From Dehalococcoidia bacterium (lineage in GTDB: Bacteria; Chloroflexota; Dehalococcoidia; Lucifugimonadales; Lucifugimonadaceae), in contig JAPYSM010000007.1 in assembly GCA_029936485.1 (NCBI GenBank), forward strand, positions 1-32,485: DNA of 32,485 nucleotides, read 5' to 3'. Of this stretch, positions 23,541 through 31,280 are shown piece after piece (the stretch's first letter is position 1; the number at the start of each line of letters is the position of its first letter). The position numbers and the translations under genes were made by a program. Under the pieces are notes generated by a model. That model saw only the letters and a list, made by a program, of their open reading frames with translations, was not told the origin of the DNA and did no database searches.

Positions 23541-26426
23541 GTGAATCTTTCGGTGAAATTGATAACCGCAATGGCGGCATTCGTGCTGCTGGTTGTGGGG
23601 TTAGTAGCCCTGACATCTTCAGGGTCGACAGCGCGTGCTGCGGTAGACGCTAATGTCTACACGGCAAACGAGTGGTCGAAACTAACAAACGACCCCACGC
23701 CAATAACTGGCTATAAATACGCTGGTGCAAGTAAATCCGTTTACACCACATTCGTGGAAGTAACCGGCATACTAAATACGGCCGACCAGAACACAATTCA
23801 GACATCCAGTGACTTGCTGACTGTCTTTGTTGAGGATGCTGATCTCAATGTGGCGGTCCCGAAGTCGAAGACAACCGCTGGTACGACGACCAATATCGGA
23901 AACACTCAGACGGTTGTTCTCTCGGCTGCTGAGAGCCCGATTGTCGACAGTGACGGCGACGGCAGCATTTTGGACGACATTACGCTGATCAATCCGGACA
24001 CTGGTACTGCTTCAGCAACCATGTTCACACTGCAAAGTGCGTTCGCTGGTACTGCGTCAGTCGTTGGTTCGATCACTGTTACGCAGACTGTTGCGAATAC
24101 TTTGGACACAAACGTTGCCCTTGCATGGAACACCAGCGCGGTCAACACGGCTGAAGTTATTGTCAAAACGACCCAGGACACGACTGGTAAGACCTTTACT
24201 GTCACCGAGACAGGTCCGAGCACGGGTGTCTTCAAAGGCAGTATTAAGCTGATCGACATTCAGGACGCTGCCCCTGTATGGGCCGATTCGCCGTCCGGCG
24301 AGATCGCCATCCAGAGTGGCGGCATTGCAACAGCGACGTTCTCTGACGTCTCACCTAAAGCTGGTGGCTCAGCAAAGAGTGTCACATCGACCGCAACTGC
24401 TGAGACAGGCGCCCCGTTGGTTACCCTTACGGGACCTGCGGATGCCAGTGCGACTCAGGTACGGCGACCTGCATTTGCGGGTTCCGTGACTGAGACGACC
24501 TCAGGTCTAGACATCAGTGGCATCCTTGTCTACATCGACAACACTGACGATGCCACCAACACTACTGTTGTTCCTGCAACCAAAGGTGGCACGGTTGACG
24601 ACTACGCGCCGACAACACCTGCAGGGTCTGTCGACGGTGTATCCAGTTCAACGTTTACGTTTACGCCTTCGGCTGACATACCGTCTGGTTACTCCGGCAC
24701 GACCGAAAGTCACATTGTTGACTGGCAGGTTCAGGCGAGTGACCTCGCGGGTAACATCGGTTGGAGCGACTCGAGTTCAACGGTCGCGAACGTTGCAGGA
24801 CGAGGCCAGCCGACCACAGTAAAAATTGACCGTACCCTGCCCGCGATGACGACCGCTTACACCGGTTTCTGGCTGGACAACACGCTCGCTACTGGGGTTC
24901 GCAAGACCGACACTGCTACGTCGCTTGAAATTAACTTCAACGACGACATGGACCCCGCGACGATCCAGGCAACTGACTTTACAGTTGCAGGTAACACGGT
25001 TACCGCAGCTGAAGTTGGAGGCAAAGGGTTCAAAGACCGTGTGTTCCTGACGCTTGGAACAGCCCTTGCGACCAGCGCCACGCCGAAGGTCACGATCGTT
25101 AGTTCGATCTCTGATGTTGCGGGCAACACAACGTCCACAGGCAACGTCGCGAAAGCCAAGGACGCTCTTGCTCCGAACATCACCGTTGTACTGTCTGGTG
25201 GCTCGTCCGCTACGGCACCGACAACGTTGACCAAGAAAGCAATGACCATCACGATCACTTCGGACGAGGCACTGTCCGCTGATCCTGTCGTGTCGATTTA
25301 CACGGCGGCTACGACTGGTACAGCTGAAGGTACGGTAGCTGCCGTCAACCAGGGCGGTAACGTTTGGATCGCATCCTTTACCGGTAGTTCCTACCTTGGA
25401 ACTGGCCAAACGGGTGTGAAAAAATCCGTCTACGTGACCACGTCGGACAAATCAGTAACGGTTAGCCAATCCGGCGCCACAGTTGACAGTGACACAGTAG
25501 TTCCATCCACGGTAACCGTGGGTGCGGCTATCGACGGCAAGAAAGGCACTGGTACTACCGGTGCACTGGTGTTCACCCTGGACAAGACAGCGCCGGTATT
25601 GACGGTCTCTCCGTCCGGCTCGACGTCCGATGCCAGTCCGTTTGTTCGCTGGGCCTTCGGTGAGGTAGTCACGGTCTCGAAGGCTGAGTTCGGTCTTTCG
25701 GCCGGAACCTTGGCAGACGTGACCACGGAGCTCGGTACAAGCGACTCGAAGACGTACATCCGAGCGACGGACAGCCTTGCCCTTGGCCTATACAAGGCCA
25801 AAGGTACGGCGACAGACTTGGCTGGTAACAAGGCCACTGGCCTGAGCGGCACGTTTACGATTGCGAAACGTACAGAGTTCAAACTGTCAGTGTTACCGGG
25901 TACGACCCTAGTGTCGTTCCCGTTGAACCCTGCCGACACGAGCATCAATGCGGTGTTCGACAAGGCCGGAATCGTCTCGGTGTCCTCTTACGACTCGGCG
26001 GCTGGAACGTTCTCCAGTGCCGTACGTGACGCGGAGACCGACGTCCTGGCAGGCGACCTTGTGAGCATCGAAAGTGGAGTCGGCTACGTAGTGGTAGCGG
26101 ATGCGGTCTCGGCCCTTGTGGTCCCGATCCCGTCCCTCACCGCTTCGTCGATTCCGCCGACCATTGCTGTGGCAAAGGGTTGGAGTCTTGTTGGAGTGAC
26201 CGACGTCACGGGGGACGCCACTGGCGCCCTGCGACAGCCGGGTAGCACCATCAACACTTCGGCGCTGTACTTCCCAGCCAAGGTCACCCAGGTTTACTCC
26301 TGGAACGCGACCTCGAAGACTTGGCAGGCACTGTCGACTCGACCAGGAGGAGATGGTGGCGCTAACGTGATCTCTGGGGAAGCCTACTGGGTATACGCCT
26401 CGGCAGACGACGTGATCGTCCCGTAG
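23541..26426 (+). CDS. Large secreted Ig-domain surface protein, S-layer-like
   Basis: A 961-residue exported protein very rich in Thr, Ser, Val, Ala and Gly, without cysteine. I start at the GTG 23541, which opens a clean signal peptide (hydrophobic core AAFVLLVVGLVALTSSG, cleavage after ARA); the track's longer start is 5' UTR. The body looks like repeated beta-sandwich domains: FVEDADLNVAVPKS and VTETGPSTGVFKGSI resemble S-layer repeat strands, FNDDMDPATIQATDFTVAGN is SbsA/Big_5-like, and ASDLAGNIG, ISDVAGNTT and ATDLAGNKA are strand-end motifs of Ig-like repeats. DSDGDG may bind calcium. The last 180 residues form a separate domain with KGWSLVG and GEAYWVYASADDVIVP. There is no SLH domain or C-terminal membrane anchor. 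An intrinsic terminator follows. Probably an S-layer or major envelope protein. Confidence 0.75.
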   Translation: MNLSVKLITAMAAFVLLVVGLVALTSSGSTARAAVDANVYTANEWSKLTNDPTPITGYKYAGASKSVYTTFVEVTGILNTADQNTIQTSSDLLTVFVEDADLNVAVPKSKTTAGTTTNIGNTQTVVLSAAESPIVDSDGDGSILDDITLINPDTGTASATMFTLQSAFAGTASVVGSITVTQTVANTLDTNVALAWNTSAVNTAEVIVKTTQDTTGKTFTVTETGPSTGVFKGSIKLIDIQDAAPVWADSPSGEIAIQSGGIATATFSDVSPKAGGSAKSVTSTATAETGAPLVTLTGPADASATQVRRPAFAGSVTETTSGLDISGILVYIDNTDDATNTTVVPATKGGTVDDYAPTTPAGSVDGVSSSTFTFTPSADIPSGYSGTTESHIVDWQVQASDLAGNIGWSDSSSTVANVAGRGQPTTVKIDRTLPAMTTAYTGFWLDNTLATGVRKTDTATSLEINFNDDMDPATIQATDFTVAGNTVTAAEVGGKGFKDRVFLTLGTALATSATPKVTIVSSISDVAGNTTSTGNVAKAKDALAPNITVVLSGGSSATAPTTLTKKAMTITITSDEALSADPVVSIYTAATTGTAEGTVAAVNQGGNVWIASFTGSSYLGTGQTGVKKSVYVTTSDKSVTVSQSGATVDSDTVVPSTVTVGAAIDGKKGTGTTGALVFTLDKTAPVLTVSPSGSTSDASPFVRWAFGEVVTVSKAEFGLSAGTLADVTTELGTSDSKTYIRATDSLALGLYKAKGTATDLAGNKATGLSGTFTIAKRTEFKLSVLPGTTLVSFPLNPADTSINAVFDKAGIVSVSSYDSAAGTFSSAVRDAETDVLAGDLVSIESGVGYVVVADAVSALVVPIPSLTASSIPPTIAVAKGWSLVGVTDVTGDATGALRQPGSTINTSALYFPAKVTQVYSWNATSKTWQALSTRPGGDGGANVISGEAYWVYASADDVIVP

Positions 26427-26451
26427 CGGGAAACCCTTAACCGGGAATCAG

Positions 26452-26495
26452 ACATACCCCCCTTCCCTTAATTGGGGAGGGGGGTATGTGTTTTT
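26452..26495 (+). terminator. Strong intrinsic terminator of the S-layer-like gene
   Basis: ACATACCCCCCTTCCC (26452-26467) pairs along its full 16 bases with GGGGAGGGGGGTATGT (26474-26489), one G-T wobble, six-base loop TTAATT, followed by GTTTTTCT. It is 26 bases past the stop of the surface protein gene and overlaps the shared upstream element of the next gene. Confidence 0.9.
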
Positions 26496-26511
26496 CTGGG
26501 GTGTACGTAAA
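26484..26511 (+). promoter_or_regulatory. Shared upstream element, copy 1
   Basis: GTATGTGTTTTTCTGGG, two variable bases, then GTACGTAAA. It ends 34 bases before the ATG of the first stalk protein. Copy 2 at 27855-27882 matches at 26 of 28 positions and at the same distance from its gene. The 5' part is also the 3' arm and T-tract of the preceding terminator. Confidence 0.6.
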
Positions 26512-26545
26512 AAGCTGGTGCCAAACACAAATGGCAGGAAGAAAC

Positions 26546-27694
26546 ATGAACACTCGGGCTCTGGTTGCGTTGTTTTTGATAGCCGTACTGGCGGGACTGA
26601 CCGCGTTAGGCTCATCGTCGGTAGGGGCTCAACCCCCAAGCCTTGCATTCACCCTGTATCAGGGCTGGGTGACGGTAGCGGGTGAGCCGGCTGAGGATGG
26701 CCTTGAGATCAAAGCACGCGTCGTAGGAACGTCATATGTGTCCGGTGCAGTCCAGACCAGTGGCGGGCGTTACATCGTGTTGAAAGTTGGACCAGTGGAG
26801 GGGGCCAACGGCGGCAAGTTAGAGTTCATCCTTGAAGACCAAATTGTTGCCACGACTCAGGACACTTACGCTTTACCGAACTGTGGTGCGGATCCATGCC
26901 CGGCGTCGCGGGTGTTTGACATTAATTTCAGCACTGGACCTGTTCCTCCTACACCCGTTCCAAGCCTTCCCGCTAGATATTCGGGATTTATTTCAGCCGA
27001 CGGCCAAACACCTCCGGACTCTGCACCATTTACAGTTCGGATTGGACCTGATTACGAGGTGACGGACGGAAGGCTGGTGGGTGGAGACTTCTCGGTTATT
27101 GTGGATCCGAAAGATATTTCTCTTTCCGGAACTCCGGTTGAATTCTTCCTATACAACGTGAAGGCGTCTCAGAGTGTGACGTATCAACCGGGTGCGATAG
27201 TAGGGGATCTGTGGCTCACGTTTGCGGGGGTTCCGACTCCTATCCCGGTTTCGACTGCGACCCCGGAACCCACGGCTGAGCCGACTGTGGCTCCCACGGC
27301 TGTCCCGACTCCGGTTTCGACCGCCGCTCCCACGGCTGTTCCGACTCCGGTTTCAACGGTGGCTCCTACGGCTGTCCCGACCCCGGTTCCGACCGTTGCT
27401 CCTGCGGCTGTCCCGACTCCGGTTTCGACCGTGGCTCCTACGGCTGTTCCGACTCCGGAATTGGTGAGCAGTGTTCCTGATTTTGATGAGGTGATGGACA
27501 ATGTTTTTGAGGCCGATGCCGCGGCCCAGGACCAGTTTTTCGATGGAATACGAGACGAACAAAAGGAGGGCGGACTCTGTGCGGCGAACCCTGGAGGCCC
27601 GGCGTCTCCCGGACAACTAGGATTGATACTGTCTCCGCTCGGGCTTGCACTCTGGTTACGCATTAAGCGCTACCGTATCCGCACAGTTGACTAG
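26546..27694 (+). CDS. Secreted stalk protein with Cys-containing C-terminal anchor (paralog 1)
   Basis: A 382-residue exported protein of unknown function. It has a signal peptide ending near VGAQ; two similar beta domains, the first from LAFTLYQGWVTVAGEPAEDGLEI and the second from ARYSGFISADGQTPPDSAPFTV; a Pro/Thr/Val/Ala-rich stalk with five 12-residue repeats (APTAVPTPVSTV); a short acidic segment; and a C-terminal GGLCAANPGGPASPGQ followed by a hydrophobic stretch and a basic tail (RIKRYRIR). This layout is that of a surface protein held by a sorting signal or transmembrane anchor. I start at the ATG 26546, with AGGAAG at good spacing; the track start lies in the upstream element. The adjacent paralog has the same architecture, pointing to tandem duplication. 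Confidence 0.75.
   Translation: MNTRALVALFLIAVLAGLTALGSSSVGAQPPSLAFTLYQGWVTVAGEPAEDGLEIKARVVGTSYVSGAVQTSGGRYIVLKVGPVEGANGGKLEFILEDQIVATTQDTYALPNCGADPCPASRVFDINFSTGPVPPTPVPSLPARYSGFISADGQTPPDSAPFTVRIGPDYEVTDGRLVGGDFSVIVDPKDISLSGTPVEFFLYNVKASQSVTYQPGAIVGDLWLTFAGVPTPIPVSTATPEPTAEPTVAPTAVPTPVSTAAPTAVPTPVSTVAPTAVPTPVPTVAPAAVPTPVSTVAPTAVPTPELVSSVPDFDEVMDNVFEADAAAQDQFFDGIRDEQKEGGLCAANPGGPASPGQLGLILSPLGLALWLRIKRYRIRTVD
27290..27460 (+). repeat. 36-bp coding tandem repeat, about 4.7 copies
   Basis: Each 36-base unit encodes APTAVPTPVSTV with small changes. Four full units (27290-27433) and most of a fifth follow one another without spacers inside the stalk of paralog 1. Variation is mainly at third positions, and the repeat is likely unstable in copy number. 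Confidence 0.85.
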
Positions 27695-27854
27695 CGCGGG
27701 GCCAGGACGGTCTCGTAACCGTCGGGAGAATCTTGAGCAGCAAGAACTTGAGGAGGCCAACAACAGGGCTTGTCTTAGGTTCCTTGACTTGACGTGACGA
27801 GCTTATTTTCGGCGATTACCGAGTCAATCTGCGCGTAATCAGAAACTCTTTCTC
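27695..27854 (+). promoter_or_regulatory. Intergenic region between the paralogs
   Basis: Contains a hairpin GACGGT-CTCGTA-ACCGTC (27706-27723) just after the first paralog's stop, without a T-run, then promoter-like TTGACT/TTGACG sequences near 27785-27796. Nothing else is recognised. Confidence 0.35.
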
Positions 27855-27882
27855 GTATGTGTTTTTCTGGGCGGTACGTAAA
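27855..27882 (+). promoter_or_regulatory. Shared upstream element, copy 2
   Basis: GTATGTGTTTTTCTGGG-CG-GTACGTAAA, 33 bases before the ATG of the second paralog. No terminator hairpin precedes it here, so the similarity to copy 1 is not just a shared terminator. Confidence 0.6.
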
Positions 27883-27915
27883 CTGGTCCGAGTTGGTCAC
27901 TGTTCAGGAGTCATC

Positions 27916-29013
27916 ATGAAGAGAAGAGTCATATCGGGTTTTGTACTGGCGTTTGCGCTTCTAGGTGTATTCGCATCAGGACAGTCTTCGATCGATGCTC
28001 AAGGTTTTCCAAGCCTGGGATTCATCCTCTACCAGGGCTCTGTAACCGTCGCCGGACAGCCGGCCGCGGATGGACTGGAGATCAGGGCACGCGTGGTGGG
28101 AACGTCGTGGGAATCGAGTGTGATTAAGACCAGCGGCGGACGTTACATTGCGTTGCAAGCGGGCCCGGTATTAGGAGCCGACGGAAACAAATTAGAGTTC
28201 ATTCTGGAGAACCAGATCGTTGCCACGACTCAGGACACTTACTTTTTGCCGGATTGCAAGGCGGCCCCGTGTCCTACGTCACGTGTGTTCGACCTGACGT
28301 TTTCCACGATTCCCCTTGAGCCGACTCCGGTACCAAGCCTCCCGGCTCGCTACTCAGGATTTGTGAAAGCTGGCGACACCACACCGCCGGATTCAACTCC
28401 GTTGACGATACGAATTGGTTCGTCTTACGAATCGTCCGGAGGAACTATCTCTGGCGGCGAATTTTCTATCATCGTCGACCCCAAAGACATGTCTCTTGCC
28501 GGTGAACCGATCGAGTTTTTTCTTGCTGGAATAAAATCTGGTCAGACTGTTCCGTACCAGCCAGGTGAAATTGTTTCGAATGTCATATTGACCTTCGCCG
28601 CTCTACCAACTCCTACGCCTGTGCCAACTTCTACGCCTGTACCGACTCCGATCCCAACCGCGACTTCCGTGCCTACGCCGACTCAGATACCGGAAGCCAC
28701 GGCAACGCCGGAGCCCACGCGTACTCCTACACCTGCCCCGACCAGTACGCCGGTACCGACAGCAACCCCGACTCCGACAGCAATGCCTGCGACCCCTGCG
28801 CCGATTTCTGAGCCGACGGCTACACCGGTAGTAACGGTGGTTGAAGAAGTGGTTGTGGTTGTGGTTGACGAGGATGAGGGTGGCGGAGGACTGTGCAGCG
28901 CCAATCCGGGCGGCCCGGCTTCCGGTGGTCAGATCGGACTACTGTTGGCTCCGCTGGCACTGGGCTTTTGGGTCAGGGCGAGGCGGAAGACGGCAAAAGC
29001 AACGGTCGATTAG
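27916..29013 (+). CDS. Secreted stalk protein with Cys-containing C-terminal anchor (paralog 2)
   Basis: A 365-residue paralog of the preceding protein with the same order: signal peptide (ALLGVFASG...SIDAQ), two related beta domains (FILYQGSVTVAGQPAADGLEI and ARYSGFVKAGDTTPPDSTPL), a Pro/Thr-rich stalk, then VVTVVEEVVVVVVDEDE and the anchor GGGLCSANPGGPASGGQIG, hydrophobic stretch, basic tail (RARRKTAK). The stalk is irregular, without the 36-bp repeats of paralog 1. Each beta domain ends in a similar KDxSLxG-PxEFFL or LEFILE-type strand, so the two domains are probably an internal duplication. The start is ATG 27916, with AGGAG five bases upstream. Likely exposed at the cell surface; ligand unknown. 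Confidence 0.75.
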   Translation: MKRRVISGFVLAFALLGVFASGQSSIDAQGFPSLGFILYQGSVTVAGQPAADGLEIRARVVGTSWESSVIKTSGGRYIALQAGPVLGADGNKLEFILENQIVATTQDTYFLPDCKAAPCPTSRVFDLTFSTIPLEPTPVPSLPARYSGFVKAGDTTPPDSTPLTIRIGSSYESSGGTISGGEFSIIVDPKDMSLAGEPIEFFLAGIKSGQTVPYQPGEIVSNVILTFAALPTPTPVPTSTPVPTPIPTATSVPTPTQIPEATATPEPTRTPTPAPTSTPVPTATPTPTAMPATPAPISEPTATPVVTVVEEVVVVVVDEDEGGGGLCSANPGGPASGGQIGLLLAPLALGFWVRARRKTAKATVD

Positions 29014-29229
29014 AAGGGCCTCGGATAGTCGATCTTGCGATGATCCGGAGAGCGTTTAATTGACCAGCGGTTTATCGCCGGTGGCTCGGGTACAGATATG
29101 GCCAGCCGTCAGTGTGCACCGGTTCGGTGAATAACGAATGTTTGTACTAGCCGTAGCCGTCAGTAATGATCGTTGACACGGTTCCTCAGAGTGATCTTCG
29201 GAAGCGTTGTATCTCTCCGAGAGAGCTCG

Positions 29230-29868
29230 TTAACTGCCCTGAGGCCTCAGGAGCACGAGTCTTTGCGCTTCTCCGAGATTACCCCGGGTAATCGTCACCC
29301 TCGACGCTGGTTCTGGCTTGGGTAGGCCTATCTCGGAGACGAACTGGTCGAACGCGGTGAGATCGGCTCCATCTGAAGGGATGCTCGGGTGCAGTGGAAT
29401 TACTACGCGTGGCTCAAGCACCCGTGTGACTGCGGCGGCCTGATCGGCTGAAATAGCCTGATCCGTGCCCCCTGCCGGGGTGATCAATACATCCACGCGT
29501 CCGATCAGCTGTGCGGCCTGCGTCGTAAGAGGACCGTTCAGGGCCCCTAGATGGCAGACAGTCATAAGCTCGGCATCCAGTGTGTAAACCGTATTCAGAG
29601 CCCTCGGTTCGGTGGCGTCGCCTAACGGAACTGCAATTCCCCTGACAGCCAGCCCTGAAATTTCGTATTCACCCGGTCCACGAATAATAGGGACTTTACT
29701 CTCCCATCCTTCGATACCCGGGAGGCCGCTGGCATTACTGACTGTCACCACGGAGGCGTCAGCATCCACGTCTGGGCCAGGCCTAGAACCCGGCTGGGGG
29801 TCCATCACAAGGGTCCCCGCGGCGGCGCTAATGATGATCGATCTGTCAGCGAGCCAGCGAATGTCCAT
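29230..29868 (-). CDS. MBL-fold protein with degraded metal site
   Basis: A 212-residue protein resembling the small Zn-hydrolases related to UlaG/YcbL-like MBL proteins (COG2220-like). It keeps the scaffold: DIRWLADRSIIIS, IIRGPGEYEISGLAVRGI, NTVYTLDAELMTVCHLGALN, DVLITPAGG and VVIPLHPS. However, the HxHxDH motif expected after the VTVS strand reads VTVSNASGLPG, with all histidines and the aspartate gone, and the usual CHLGDL is CHLGAL. Only the histidines of CHLG and PLHP remain. It is therefore probably not an active metallohydrolase. ATG at 29868, weak ribosome site. It is convergent with the surface genes; the 216-base gap between them holds only short hairpins such as CACCG-GTT-CGGTG. 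Confidence 0.75.
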   Translation of the reverse strand: MDIRWLADRSIIISAAAGTLVMDPQPGSRPGPDVDADASVVTVSNASGLPGIEGWESKVPIIRGPGEYEISGLAVRGIAVPLGDATEPRALNTVYTLDAELMTVCHLGALNGPLTTQAAQLIGRVDVLITPAGGTDQAISADQAAAVTRVLEPRVVIPLHPSIPSDGADLTAFDQFVSEIGLPKPEPASRVTITRGNLGEAQRLVLLRPQGS

Positions 29869-29951
29869 GAATTAATTCCAGAAGCGCGTGAAATGGGGTC
29901 GAAGAATCGAAGGGGAGGAGACCGCTGAAGTTTCCTGAATATAGTCTGAAA

Positions 29952-29975
29952 GAGCACGTTCCACTCTACGTGCTC
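29952..29975. promoter_or_regulatory. CIRCE-like inverted repeat before hrcA
   Basis: GAGCACGT-N8-ACGTGCTC, perfect 8-bp arms, about 35 bases upstream of the hrcA -35 box. The classic HrcA site is TTAGCACTC-N9-GAGTGCTAA; arm length, spacing and the GAGCAC/GTGCTC core are similar but not the same. A variant HrcA operator is likely from position; a factor for the divergent MBL gene is the alternative. Confidence 0.5.
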
Positions 29976-30006
29976 CCCAATGCACGGTCAACGTAAACCA
30001 ATCGTG

Positions 30007-30035
30007 TTGACACCCCATTTCGGCCATGCTAGGTT
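30007..30035 (+). promoter_or_regulatory. hrcA promoter
   Basis: TTGACA at 30007-30012, 17 bases, then TAGGTT at 30030-30035 with an upstream TGC that makes an extended -10. It precedes the hrcA ATG at 30105 by 70 bases. Confidence 0.65.
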
Positions 30036-30104
30036 CGGCAGTATGGGCGGACGTGCCAAATGGCCGTCACTGCAAGTCTGATCGCATCTCTCTGGAGAGC
30101 GCCA

Positions 30105-31178
30105 ATGACCACCCTGAGCCCGCGGCGGGGCAGCATATTACGACTCATTGTTGACGGCTACATCGCGACAGGTGAACCGGTCGCGTCCTCTGTTGTCGCA
30201 TCAGACCTTAAGGTCAAGATTAGTCCGGCTACTGTCCGTAACGAGATGGTCGGCCTTGAGGATGACGGCTACATCACACGGCCGCACAGCTCGGCTGGTT
30301 GCGTGCCGGCGGACAAGGGCTATCGTTTCATCGTCGAAGGACTCGAAGCAAGTTACATCCAGCCGGACATGCAGGACTTTGATGCCATAAGAGCGGCCCT
30401 TGAGGAACGCCGCCGGGACATGGAGGAGTGGGCAGACGCCGCCGCTTCCATCGTGGCCGGGCTGCTCAAGACCCTTGCGTTTGCGTCTGCGCCGCGAGCA
30501 GACGCATCCAGGATTAAGCAATTAGAGATCCTGTTGATGCAGGACCTGACGGCCATGTTGGTCCTCATCCTCCACGAAACGACGGTGGTCAAACAGTTGA
30601 TCCCGCTTGATTCTCCTACTACCCAGGATGAGCTATTCCGTGTTCGAAACCGTGTCCACGAGGCCGTTACCGGGCGCACCGCCGATGAGATCGCCCGGCG
30701 GATAGGCGTCGGTGACTCCGGGGATGGGCTGGAATCTCTTATTCTCGGGTCGGCGGTTAGAACTTTGAGAGAGCGGGACCAGCAGAAAATCTCTGGCTAC
30801 AACATTGAAGGACTGGGACGCCTGCTCGGGGCGCCTGAACTATCCCAGGATAATTACGGCGCTGAGCTGACCGACGCGCTTGACAGCGACGAAGCGTTGT
30901 ACGAACTCTCTGAGGGCGCGCCGAGCGATGGCAGTGCAGTTGTGTACATCGGCGCCGAGATTCCGCGGGTGGAGTTCAACCGGTGCAGTGTGATCATCGC
31001 AAGATACGGCGTGCCGTCCGAGGCTTCCGGGGTTGTGGGGATGATTGGACCGACGAGACTCGCTTACAAACGTGCGGTGCCTGTGGTGGAGGCAGCGGCT
31101 ACATTATTGGGTGATCTGGTCACAGAGGCCTACTACGGATATCCCGTATCGGGCGAGTCAACGACGGCGCACACTTAG
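30105..31178 (+). CDS. hrcA: Heat-inducible transcription repressor HrcA
   Basis: Represses chaperone genes by binding CIRCE operators; its folding is aided by GroEL. The 357-residue product has the N-terminal winged helix (RRGSILRLIVDGYIATGEPVAS, then ISPATVRNEMVGLEDDGYITRPHSSAG) and the C-terminal GAF-like domain (SVIIARYGVPSEASGVVGMIGPTRLAYKRAVPVVEA). In the normally SAGRIPTDKGYR wing the arginine is a cysteine (SAGCVPADKGYR). I start at ATG 30105, which has GGAG seven bases upstream and gives the usual length; the tracked ATG at 30060 has no ribosome site. It is followed directly by dnaJ with no grpE or dnaK between. Confidence 0.93.
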   Translation: MTTLSPRRGSILRLIVDGYIATGEPVASSVVASDLKVKISPATVRNEMVGLEDDGYITRPHSSAGCVPADKGYRFIVEGLEASYIQPDMQDFDAIRAALEERRRDMEEWADAAASIVAGLLKTLAFASAPRADASRIKQLEILLMQDLTAMLVLILHETTVVKQLIPLDSPTTQDELFRVRNRVHEAVTGRTADEIARRIGVGDSGDGLESLILGSAVRTLRERDQQKISGYNIEGLGRLLGAPELSQDNYGAELTDALDSDEALYELSEGAPSDGSAVVYIGAEIPRVEFNRCSVIIARYGVPSEASGVVGMIGPTRLAYKRAVPVVEAAATLLGDLVTEAYYGYPVSGESTTAHT

Positions 31179-31213
31179 GCAAATCTGGGTAAACGGCGTC
31201 GCCGATTGGACTT

Positions 31214-31248
31214 TCGCGTTCGTATAATGAGTTTGTATTATCGCGTTC
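31214..31248 (+). promoter_or_regulatory. Possible dnaJ promoter flanked by direct repeats
   Basis: A perfect -10 TATAAT (31223-31228) lies between two exact copies of TCGCGTTC (31214-31221 and 31241-31248). No good -35 is seen, so an activator or alternative sigma factor may be needed. dnaJ starts at 31281. Confidence 0.4.
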
Positions 31249-31280
31249 CATGCCGCTCGACGAGTTAATTTGCATCGTCA

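Noticed and set aside
27290-27460. CRISPR array
   Set aside because: The 36-base repeats are contiguous without spacers, in frame, and encode a Pro/Thr stalk.
27184-27663. Minus ORF with GVGTAVGATVETGVGTA repeats
   Set aside because: It is the antisense reading of the stalk repeat of paralog 1.
26486-27880. Conserved leader peptide MFFW(G/A)VRK upstream of the paralogs
   Set aside because: The reading is in frame with the gene in one copy and out of frame in the other, so DNA or RNA conservation explains it better.
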